Positions 1-5,715 of a stretch of DNA of 5,715 nucleotides are shown here, piece by piece. Numbering within the stretch: position 1 is the first letter of the stretch; the number at the start of each line of letters is the position of its first letter. Location of the stretch: assembly GCA_943332745.1 (NCBI GenBank), contig CALQQQ010000086.1, positions 1 to 5,715 of the forward strand, given 5' to 3'. The position numbers and the translations under genes are program-made. The notes beneath the pieces were generated by a model that was not told the origin of the DNA, ran no database searches, and was given only the letters and a program-made list of their open reading frames with translations. Source of the DNA: Opitutus sp. GAS368. GTDB lineage: Bacteria > Verrucomicrobiota > Verrucomicrobiae > Opitutales > UBA953.

Positions 1-217
1 GATGTTCTTGGCTACGACCAAGCATTTCGCTAGCATGCAGCTCGGCCTGAGGCGGGTAGCCGTACTTCTCGTGGATCCGGCGTCTCATCCTCGCGATCGA
101 AGCCTGAGTTTCGTGCCACTCTGCATGATGTACCAATAGTCCGCTCAGGTTGAACGTCCGTGTTTGTGAGCCTTGGCGGCCGGTGTCGCCGCTTTCATCG
201 ACGTAGAGCAGATGCAT
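1..217 (-). CDS. DUF3800 domain protein, N-terminal fragment (cut by window edge)
   Basis: The reverse strand from 217 to 1 is open for 72 codons and runs off the left edge, so only the N-terminus is visible. It begins MHLLYVDESGDTG, the hallmark opening of DUF3800 proteins: a beta-strand followed by an acidic D7-E8-S9-G10-D11 motif. An ELHASEM stretch follows at residues 59-65, matching the ELH-type motif usual downstream in the family. Between them lies a hydrophobic strand (LSGLLVHHAEW, 25-35) and a basic helix (about 40-52). The family is uncharacterised but is generally thought to have an RNase H-like fold with acidic catalytic residues, and it is common in accessory, phage-related and defence-rich regions. 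There is no signal peptide, so it should be cytoplasmic, unlike the exported proteins upstream. The start is chosen because the motif sits right at the N-terminus, as in full-length members. The start has no strong ribosome binding site. Family assignment is fairly sure; function is unknown. Confidence 0.8.
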   Translation of the reverse strand, partial: MHLLYVDESGDTGRQGSQTRTFNLSGLLVHHAEWHETQASIARMRRRIHEKYGYPPQAELHASEMLGRSQEH

Positions 218-274
218 GAGCCTGATTGACCGAACCGGCGCCAGTTTATCAAAGCAGGGAATCTGGCTTCTTTG

Positions 275-295
275 GTGAGGTGTTTCCCGCCTCAC
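275..295 (-). terminator. possible weak terminator hairpin after the ThuA gene
   Basis: On the minus strand, five bases after the ThuA stop codon, GTGAGG and CCTCAC can pair as a 6-bp stem around a 9-base loop. It is well placed to end the three-gene transcript before the DUF3800 gene. However, no U-rich run follows (the next bases are CAAAGAAG), so it is not a standard intrinsic terminator. It may be an RNA 3'-end stabiliser or chance. Confidence 0.25.
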
Positions 296-300
296 GCCGC

Positions 301-1326
301 TCACTTATACGCGGAGACGGGCTTTGGGACGATGCCGAGGCGTTTATAATCAAAGCCGGTGGCGAGGGGCTCGTAGGTGCCGACGAGTTCAACCGAGCGG
401 TCAGGCGTGATCGCAGCTTCCATGCCCATGCCCCAGTAGGCGGCGTTAATAACGAGCCGCCGCAGACCGGCACTCCGGAAATCATCCCCGCTGCCCATGG
501 TGGATTGAAAGACGCGGGCTTCTTTGCCGCTGCTGGTCCGCCAAGTCTTGAACCAGGCCACGGGCAGGGCTTCGAGTTTCGGGTTGGGTAGATCGTCGTG
601 CTTCCGCCCCATGAGCGGTTGGCCCCAGACGAGCGCCGTACATCCGCTCGGTAGGCTGCCGCCTTCTTTGTAAGTGCGATACACATCTGAGTTGCCCCAG
701 ATGTCCTCCACGCCACGGAGAATAGGATGATCTTTCTGACCTTCGACGATGAGGCCCCGCGTGGAATCAGCATGGTAGCGTCCATGGTGACCGCGGAAAC
801 TGCCGCCGAGGATATCTTCGCCCCAATTAACCTGCTTGCCGCCGATCTTGTAAGGTAACTGGGCGTGGAAGCCGTGGTTGGCCGTGCGTAAGGCGATGAA
901 GGGTTTGCCTGAATCCACATACTTCACGATGAGTTCTCGCTCCGACATGGGCAGCGTGAGTAAGCGGCAGAAGAAGATGACCTGATCCGCTGAGGCGAGG
1001 TGCTCAAGGCCAGCGATGTGGTGCGTCTTGAACTCTTTCTCTTTACCTTTCTCGGGGTAGACCGGCATGGTCGGGTCGACGAGGCCTTGGTCGCTCAACG
1101 CGTAGAGTACCGTGCAATCGAACCCATGACGGGTGCTGAGGATCTTCGCCAACATGGGCATGGACTGTTCGCTCCGGTATTCTTGGTCGGCCGCGATGAG
1201 GACGATGTGCTTACCTTTGCCTGGGCCTTCACCGCCGGCATAAGTCAGCCATTGGGGATTTTCAGGTACCGGATGGGCCAGGCCATTTAGGCTCCAGAGG
1301 AGTACGGCGAGTCGGAGTAATTTCAT
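301..1326 (-). CDS. exported ThuA-domain (trehalose-utilisation-like) protein
   Basis: This is a 341-residue protein of the ThuA family (class I glutamine-amidotransferase-like fold), in the exported form common in Planctomycetes and Verrucomicrobia. Residues 1-17 form a short signal peptide (KLLRLAVLLWSLNGLA, probable cleavage before H18), so it should act in the periplasm. The fold starts with the strand HIVLIAADQEYRSEQ (40-54), a signature of these proteins. The core strand and loop KPFIALRTANHGF (141-153), the SFRGHHGRYHAD segment (176-187, several histidines) and HPILRGVEDIWGNSDVY (200-216) follow in family order. The C-terminal part (about 270-341) contains the usual FQSTMGSGDDF segment and a helix with LVINAAYWGMG. 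ThuA was named from rhizobial trehalose use via 3-keto sugars. The substrate here is unknown. The gene starts 18 bases after the propeller gene stop and is probably co-transcribed with it. The ATG has no Shine-Dalgarno sequence, but the signal peptide begins at once, which supports this start. The fold call is firm; the role is inferred. Confidence 0.88.
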   Translation of the reverse strand: MKLLRLAVLLWSLNGLAHPVPENPQWLTYAGGEGPGKGKHIVLIAADQEYRSEQSMPMLAKILSTRHGFDCTVLYALSDQGLVDPTMPVYPEKGKEKEFKTHHIAGLEHLASADQVIFFCRLLTLPMSERELIVKYVDSGKPFIALRTANHGFHAQLPYKIGGKQVNWGEDILGGSFRGHHGRYHADSTRGLIVEGQKDHPILRGVEDIWGNSDVYRTYKEGGSLPSGCTALVWGQPLMGRKHDDLPNPKLEALPVAWFKTWRTSSGKEARVFQSTMGSGDDFRSAGLRRLVINAAYWGMGMEAAITPDRSVELVGTYEPLATGFDYKRLGIVPKPVSAYK

Positions 1327-1344
1327 GAGAGGTGAGGTCGCCGC

Positions 1345-2832
1345 TTACTTCGCGGGGATTTCATTGACGGTGTAATACGCCTTGGTGTGGAGCAGGGGTG
1401 CACCGGTCTTGGCACGGACTTTCGCGAAATCGAATTCATGGATGTGGCCCTCTTCGACCCGCTCGAGGCTGAGCCGGACTGACAGCCCGTCCGCTGCGGG
1501 CACGGCTTTGAGTACTTTGGGTGTGGTCTGGTCGACTTCCGGGCTGCCGTAGCCGGCATGGTAAACGTGCGTGTAGGTTGAGACGTCGTAGCTCGCCGGA
1601 TTGGCTGCGGTCTCGGGGTCGACGGGTAGGGTGAACGTAATCAAGAAGCCGTCGGGCTTGATGTTGATCTCTTTTACTTCGAAGGGGGTTACGCCACTCC
1701 AGTCGATGCGTTGGAGCGCAAAGGGTTCGTTGCCGCGCACGGGCCACTGGGCGTTGGTCGTGAAGCCGCCGGCGACGAGGTGGCCTTGCGGCGAGAACTC
1801 CACGTTCATGATGCCGGTGGCGAGTCCTTCGCGGAAGGGGTAGCAAGCACCTTGCCAGACTCCGTTGACCTGTTCGGTGGTCGCACGCAGGAGGATGCTC
1901 ATGGTGTAGTCGCCGAGGAAGAATTGCCCGGCGAAGGGCCCGAACTTACCACCGGTCTGATCGAGCCGGAAGCCAGATATCGATCGTCCCATCTTGATGT
2001 AAGGGAAGCGCACCGCCGGGGGCACGAACTCTTTCACGCGTTTGCGTTCAAGGTGTATCCGCGAGTTGCTGTTGGGCTTCACGGGCTCTTTGAGGTCCTT
2101 GGTGAAAGCATACCAATTGTAGCTCGCGGGGTGGCCGAGGAAGCCTCCGGGCTTCAGGTGCTTGAGCGAGCATGAGCCGTTCCAAGGTCCTTGGCTCTCA
2201 ATGACGAACATTTCGCCCTGGGTATTAGCCGCGATGCCGCCGGGGCTGCGGAGGCCGCTGCACACAGGGATCATCTGACCTTGAGGTGTAATCTTAACGG
2301 CCCACCCGCGGAAGAGGTTATGCGATTCGTACGACCCGCTGAGGCCCAGCGCTACCCAGATATTACCCTGCGGATCATGCTTGGAGGCGAAGGCGAACTC
2401 ATGGCCCTCGGCGTAGCCCCAATTATTGGAGAGGGTTTCGTAGCGGTCGGCGACGCCGTGGCCCTTGGTGTCACGGATGCGCAGGACTTCGCTAAAAGAA
2501 GTCGCCGTCATCGCGCCATCTTTCCACGCAAGGGAGAAGATCTCATCCTGGCCGGTCGCAAAGAGGTGGAACTCTGGTTTCGGTGGCGTGGTGAACGCGC
2601 CTTGGATAAAGTAGATGTCACCGCGGCGCGTGCCCACCGCGAGTCGCCCGTCGGGCAATACTTCCAAGCCGCCTGGCCGCATCGGAATCGTCGAGGGAAT
2701 CGGGATATTGACGATGGGGTAATACTTTGCTTCCGCGGCGGCGGTACCCCACATGGCACCCAAGTCCTCGGCCGCGAGGCCGGGTGCGCAGGCGAGCAAC
2801 GCCCAGACGAGGATGCAGCGGGCCGTTACCAT
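1345..2832 (-). CDS. exported beta-propeller, glucose/sorbosone-dehydrogenase-like protein
   Basis: This 495-residue protein has a signal peptide (1-21, ending PGLAAED), then a propeller of repeated strand motifs at about 38-378. Examples are RPGGLEVLPDGRLAVGTRRGDIY (split 52-63 and 64-74), SEVLRIRDTKGHGVADRYE (114-132), EFAFASKHDPQGNIWVAL (145-162), SGLRSPGGIAANTQGEMFV (192-210), and a late blade with MNVEFSPQGHLVAGGF (342-357). This resembles the PQQ/GSDH-type 'membrane-bound dehydrogenase' propellers of PVC bacteria. The C-terminal region (about 380-493) is a beta-rich module (KPDGFLITFTLPVDPETA, then HVYHAGYGSPEVD) often attached to these proteins. There is no CxxCH, so it binds no haem c itself, whereas many relatives fuse the propeller to a cytochrome domain. 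The neighbouring cytochrome may supply haem in trans. The start overlaps the cytochrome stop by 7 bases, suggesting translational coupling, and gives a clean signal peptide. The cofactor (PQQ or none) and substrate cannot be read from the sequence. Confidence 0.85.
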   Translation of the reverse strand: MVTARCILVWALLACAPGLAAEDLGAMWGTAAAEAKYYPIVNIPIPSTIPMRPGGLEVLPDGRLAVGTRRGDIYFIQGAFTTPPKPEFHLFATGQDEIFSLAWKDGAMTATSFSEVLRIRDTKGHGVADRYETLSNNWGYAEGHEFAFASKHDPQGNIWVALGLSGSYESHNLFRGWAVKITPQGQMIPVCSGLRSPGGIAANTQGEMFVIESQGPWNGSCSLKHLKPGGFLGHPASYNWYAFTKDLKEPVKPNSNSRIHLERKRVKEFVPPAVRFPYIKMGRSISGFRLDQTGGKFGPFAGQFFLGDYTMSILLRATTEQVNGVWQGACYPFREGLATGIMNVEFSPQGHLVAGGFTTNAQWPVRGNEPFALQRIDWSGVTPFEVKEINIKPDGFLITFTLPVDPETAANPASYDVSTYTHVYHAGYGSPEVDQTTPKVLKAVPAADGLSVRLSLERVEEGHIHEFDFAKVRAKTGAPLLHTKAYYTVNEIPAK

Positions 2833-5537
2833 TGGTAGTCGAGGGTGAGGGTGGAGGTGCCCGCTGGCAGCGTGAGCGGGATGAGGAGTTCATCTTCCCG
2901 CACGATGCCTTGGTGGGTATCCGTGAGGCGGACTTTCAATTTCGCGGCGGTAAAGGTTTTGGCGTCTATCGCGGCGACCTTGGCGCCACTGATAGCCCGG
3001 AAGTAGAAGGGGGCAGTACCGCTGGGAGTCGTGAAGGTGAGGGTGCGTTTGAAATACGTCTTACCATCGGCCCCGCGCACATCCTCGAAGAAGTCCGCCA
3101 CTTTCACTTCACCGTATTCGTAGTGAAAGGTCGGACGTTGGAGTGCATCCAAATCATAGCCTCGGAATTGATAGCCGAGGTTCTGGGGGAAGCCGAAGGT
3201 AGTCTTCCCCTTGGCGGGCCAATTATCCTCGAGGGATTTGAGCCGATGAAACGGCACGCCTGCGGGGAAGGGGACCATCGTATCCTGGGCGCGCGGCTGG
3301 AAGGAGCCTAAGTCGACATTGGCGAACTCGCCCTTCCACAGTTGTCGCAGGGTCATCTCCTCCGAATCGAAGCCAAGGCTGATGCGGCCAGGGTAGCCTA
3401 CGGCGATGCCTCGGTAGCCGATATTGCTGCGTCCGCGACAAAGCTCGGCTACGTCCGTTACGCGCAGTTCCTTGGACTGACGGGAAAGCCCGAGCGGATT
3501 CTTGGCCTGCGTGCCGGCTTCGAGGTAACGCCAGAGAGCTTCAATCTGTTGGGCAGAATCGCCGCCGAGCACATCGGGGCGCAGGCTTTGGCCGCCCGGC
3601 CAATAGCTCGGCATGATGATGCCAGGGTGGAAACGCTGCGGTGAGCGCATGTAGAGGTGGAACCAGTTTTTTTGAATGCGTTGGGTCATTCCGACTAAGT
3701 CGAGGGCGCCGGCCCCGGCGGATTTTTGGCCGTTAAAATCATGGCACGCGATACAGCTGAAGCCTTTGGTGCCCATCATCTCATAGCCGGCATTTTTTGA
3801 TTCCTGTAAGTTGGGCACGTCGGGCAGGACGGCTTTCTCGAGGTGGTCGACCTGGCTAAAGAGTCCGACCAGCGGGCGCATATGGGCTTCGCCAAACTGC
3901 GGCATGGCCGTCGCAAGGTAAGGGCGTGGCCGTGCTCCTTGGAGGAGCGCCCCTTCGAGTCCGCCGGTGGTGAGCTTTGCCCCCACGTCGGAAAGCGTCG
4001 GCGGCAAGCGACCTTGATCGCCTAAAGCCGGTGCCGTCCCGGTGAAGAGTGCGTTGCGGGCTGGAGCGACGCCGCCGAGCCCGCGACGGTCGTGGCAGGC
4101 GAGGCAATTAAAGCGGGTGAGTTCCAGTTGGAGGGTTTGCTCGGGTGTAGCGGTGAAGCCGCTGGGGCGAGTCAACGCGGCGCGAATCATCGCGCGTTGA
4201 TCGGCCGAGAGGTCGAAGTGTGCCCAGGCACCGGGCTGTCCGCTGAGGCACCCTTGCTCGAGATTCAATTTGGCCAAGGGCATTGCGGGCGTCGCGGTTA
4301 CGCCGACGTCATCATGGCAACGCGCACAACCCATGCTGGCGAATTTCTGGCGCCCTTCAGCGGCGAGGGCGCGATCGACGGCCGGGCTTTGGAAAGCGGC
4401 GATGGGTTGATCCGAGACCGACAACATCGCAGAGGGAATCGCCTGCCGCGGAAATTGCGGGCCTTGCAGCTCGAAGTTTAGCGAGGGCTCCCGGCCAGTG
4501 TGGTAATAATCTAAGCGGAGTTTCCGCCAGCCCGCTGCAAGCGAGGCCTTGCCTTCGACTTGGACGACCCCGCGTCGATCGCGGGGTTCTTGGTTGAGTA
4601 CCTCCTTACCGTCAATCTGCAGGGCACCGCCGTTCGCTTTGAGGAAGAACGTATACTGGCCGGTTGCTGGGAGGTTGATCCAGCCTTCAAAGCGGATCGC
4701 CATGTGATGATGTATCCGCTCGAGGTTGGTCAGCGCGAAATCGTCAATTGTGCCAGCCCGCTCGGGCTCGATGGATTCATGTTTAAGTCCTTCCCAGACC
4801 TGCCCGCGGTACATGGTGTAGGCCAAGTGCCCCGGGAGGCGTGTATCCCGAAGTAGATAATGGGCGATGCTCTCGATTTCACGCGGCGGTAATCGTAAGT
4901 CCGGCATGCGACCAGAGGGGCGACTCAGGTGCGGTTGCCGCAGGAAATCCGTCAGGCTCTTGAAACTATATTTCTGCTCCAGTTTACCGAGGGGCGTCGA
5001 AGTTTTGGCCATCGTCTCGTGCCCTTGCGCATCACGTGGTGAATGGCAGGCCGCACATCCCCGGCTATGGAAAAGTTTCTCTCCTTGGGCGGCCGCGACC
5101 GCATCCGGCTGTTGGGGGGCGAACGTGGGCGGCTTGAGGGATAGCAGAAAGTGCGTCAGCTGCGTGGCGGCGGTGGCTCGTTCGGCCTCGGTTAATTTTC
5201 CAAGCACATCGGGCATCGTTGCACCTGGCTTGATGGCGTGCGGAGTGCGGAGGTAAGTCGTGAGGTAATCCGGATGGAGCCGTGCTCCGATGCCGCTGAG
5301 TCTCGGAGCTTTCTTGGAAGTAGCCGCGAGTGCCGGCGACGATTCGTGGCAGGCTACGCAGTTGAGTTCTTCGATTAAGAGCTGCCCCTTAAGGGCCCCG
5401 TCGAGTTGCGCACCCGTGATACCCGGCACCCGGACTTCATTGGCGTATGCGACGGGCCCCAGCAGGAGGATCGCTCCGATGAAGTAAGCTATCCGCCCGA
5501 GTGAAAGGGTAGGGTGGGGTTTAGCCGGGGTGGGCAT
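2826..5537 (-). CDS. five-haem cytochrome c with embedded PA14-like domain
   Basis: This 903-residue exported protein has an N-terminal signal (hydrophobic 16-30, likely cleavage after AYA at 30-32). Five CxxCH haem c sites are visible: CVACH (60-64), CAACH (161-165), CARCH (404-408), CLACH (478-482) and CIACH (595-599). Downstream methionines in MPD or MP motifs (108, 211, 545, 642) are candidate distal ligands for sites 1, 2, 4 and 5. For site 3, M419 in TPAMPL is the only near candidate, so that domain looks short. Between haems 2 and 3, about residues 240-375 form a PA14-like carbohydrate-binding-type beta-barrel (FEGWINLPATGQYTFFLKA, GGALQIDGKEV, LAAGWRKLRLDYYH). The last about 215 residues (685-903) hold no haem and form a beta-rich domain with GYRGIAVGYPGRISLGFD (708-725) and YQFRGYDLD. 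The likely role is periplasmic electron transfer from the neighbouring propeller, perhaps while bound to a glycan. It is the first gene of the unit, divergent from the tRNA. The start is supported by the signal peptide; no Shine-Dalgarno sequence is seen. Confidence 0.9.
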   Translation of the reverse strand: MPTPAKPHPTLSLGRIAYFIGAILLLGPVAYANEVRVPGITGAQLDGALKGQLLIEELNCVACHESSPALAATSKKAPRLSGIGARLHPDYLTTYLRTPHAIKPGATMPDVLGKLTEAERATAATQLTHFLLSLKPPTFAPQQPDAVAAAQGEKLFHSRGCAACHSPRDAQGHETMAKTSTPLGKLEQKYSFKSLTDFLRQPHLSRPSGRMPDLRLPPREIESIAHYLLRDTRLPGHLAYTMYRGQVWEGLKHESIEPERAGTIDDFALTNLERIHHHMAIRFEGWINLPATGQYTFFLKANGGALQIDGKEVLNQEPRDRRGVVQVEGKASLAAGWRKLRLDYYHTGREPSLNFELQGPQFPRQAIPSAMLSVSDQPIAAFQSPAVDRALAAEGRQKFASMGCARCHDDVGVTATPAMPLAKLNLEQGCLSGQPGAWAHFDLSADQRAMIRAALTRPSGFTATPEQTLQLELTRFNCLACHDRRGLGGVAPARNALFTGTAPALGDQGRLPPTLSDVGAKLTTGGLEGALLQGARPRPYLATAMPQFGEAHMRPLVGLFSQVDHLEKAVLPDVPNLQESKNAGYEMMGTKGFSCIACHDFNGQKSAGAGALDLVGMTQRIQKNWFHLYMRSPQRFHPGIIMPSYWPGGQSLRPDVLGGDSAQQIEALWRYLEAGTQAKNPLGLSRQSKELRVTDVAELCRGRSNIGYRGIAVGYPGRISLGFDSEEMTLRQLWKGEFANVDLGSFQPRAQDTMVPFPAGVPFHRLKSLEDNWPAKGKTTFGFPQNLGYQFRGYDLDALQRPTFHYEYGEVKVADFFEDVRGADGKTYFKRTLTFTTPSGTAPFYFRAISGAKVAAIDAKTFTAAKLKVRLTDTHQGIVREDELLIPLTLPAGTSTLTLDYQW

Positions 5538-5644
5538 CGGGTTATCTAGGAGCCACGGGGCGGGGAAGTGGAGTGTAAAGGTGGGCGTAAAGCGTGGCCC
5601 CGCTTTGCCGCGGGCGGCTTAACGTTTCTGTGGATGGCCTGGGC

Positions 5645-5673
5645 TTGACCATCGCCCGTAGCCCCCCATTACT
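5645..5673 (+). promoter_or_regulatory. candidate sigma70-type promoter of the tRNA-Ser gene
   Basis: TTGACC (5645-5650) matches five of six bases of the -35 consensus. Seventeen bases later, ATTACT (5668-5673) is a poor -10 match (three of six), with CATTAC one base earlier as an alternative. A transcript would begin near 5680, about 20 bases before the presumed mature tRNA 5' end. This spacing is reasonable for a tRNA leader. The rest of 5538-5701 holds no gene. It contains a short GC-rich inverted repeat (CCCGC/GCGGG, 5599-5614), and I found no convincing promoter for the cytochrome unit on the minus strand. Confidence 0.35.
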
Positions 5674-5678
5674 GACCT

Positions 5679-5698
5679 TCCTTCGAATTAACGAAGGA
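5679..5698. repeat. perfect 7-bp inverted repeat before the tRNA
   Basis: TCCTTCG (5679-5685) and CGAAGGA (5692-5698) are perfect inverted copies around the 6-base centre AATTAA. It lies 3 bases before the presumed tRNA 5' end and just at or after the predicted transcription start. No U-run follows on either strand, so it is not a typical terminator. It could be an operator, a leader hairpin in the tRNA precursor, or chance. Confidence 0.55.
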
Positions 5699-5701
5699 CC
5701 T

Positions 5702-5715
5702 GGAGAGGTGGCTGA
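5702..5715 (+). tRNA. probable tRNA-Ser, first 14 bases only
   Basis: The last 14 bases, GGAGAGGTGGCTGA, fit the 5' end of bacterial tRNA-Ser. GGAGAGG would be the 7-base acceptor strand, then U8, G9, the D-stem start G10-C-U-G and the conserved A14. The gene runs off the right edge, so the anticodon, long variable arm and acceptor partner are not visible. The call rests on resemblance to known serine tRNAs and on the T8 and A14 positions. Another class II tRNA is possible but fits less well. Confidence 0.6.

Noticed and set aside
225..252. A leaderless promoter for the DUF3800 gene (TTGATA at 247-252, GTCAAT at 225-230, minus strand)
   Set aside because: The -35 match is good (five of six) and spacing is 16 bases, but the -10 match is only three of six. 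This could easily be chance.
249..920. A 223-codon minus-strand open frame
   Set aside because: It lies in another frame of the ThuA gene. Its translation is low-complexity and rich in S, A, P and R with no recognisable motif, so it is a shadow of the real gene.
2191..2838. A 215-codon plus-strand open frame
   Set aside because: It is antisense to the propeller gene. The protein has no motif or signal and is explained by GC-rich codon use on the opposite strand.
2727..3311. A 194-codon plus-strand open frame
   Set aside because: It crosses the junction of the propeller and cytochrome genes antisense to both, starts with an R/P-rich stretch, and shows no family resemblance.
3429..3455. A possible sixth haem site around Cys700 of the cytochrome (ELCRGRS)
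   Set aside because: There is no second cysteine or histidine in CxxCH spacing, so it is not a haem c site.
5538..5600. A minus-strand promoter for the cytochrome unit, with TACACT as -10
   Set aside because: TACACT matches four of six bases, but no -35-like hexamer lies 16-18 bases upstream, so the site cannot be supported.
5606..5619. GC-rich palindrome GCCGCGGGCGGC
   Set aside because: As a hairpin the stem is only about 4 bp with a tight loop, and no U-run follows. It is likely a result of high GC content.

Overview
The window looks like chromosomal DNA from a member of the Planctomycetes-Verrucomicrobia (PVC) group, most likely a verrucomicrobium. The evidence is a run of exported proteins typical of that group: a large multiheme cytochrome c with an embedded PA14-like domain, a sugar-dehydrogenase-like beta-propeller protein, and an exported ThuA-domain protein. 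The taxon is inferred from protein style only. No rRNA or full tRNA is present to confirm it.

Layout from right to left, since almost all coding is on the minus strand. The right edge (from about 5702) holds the first 14 bases of what looks like a tRNA-Ser gene on the plus strand. It has a plausible promoter and a perfect 7-bp inverted repeat just upstream. A 164-base intergenic region (5538-5701) separates it from a divergent three-gene unit on the minus strand: (1) a 903-residue five-heme cytochrome (2826-5537); (2) a 495-residue beta-propeller protein (1345-2832) whose start codon overlaps the cytochrome stop by 7 bases (ATGGTAA); (3) a 341-residue ThuA-domain protein (301-1326), 18 bases further on. 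The left edge (1-217, minus strand) is the N-terminal part of a DUF3800 protein, cut by the window end. An 83-base gap with a small hairpin separates it from the ThuA gene.

The three central proteins all carry export signals, and their genes are tightly packed, so they probably form one operon acting in the periplasm. By family knowledge, the propeller is the likely substrate-oxidising or substrate-binding partner, the cytochrome the electron acceptor or relay, and the ThuA protein may process a carbohydrate or its oxidised form. The substrate cannot be read from the sequence. None of the four protein starts has a convincing Shine-Dalgarno sequence. I saw no insertion sequence, CRISPR array or phage structural gene. 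The most unusual content is the domain architecture of the cytochrome/propeller pair, rather than an obvious new defence or mobile system.
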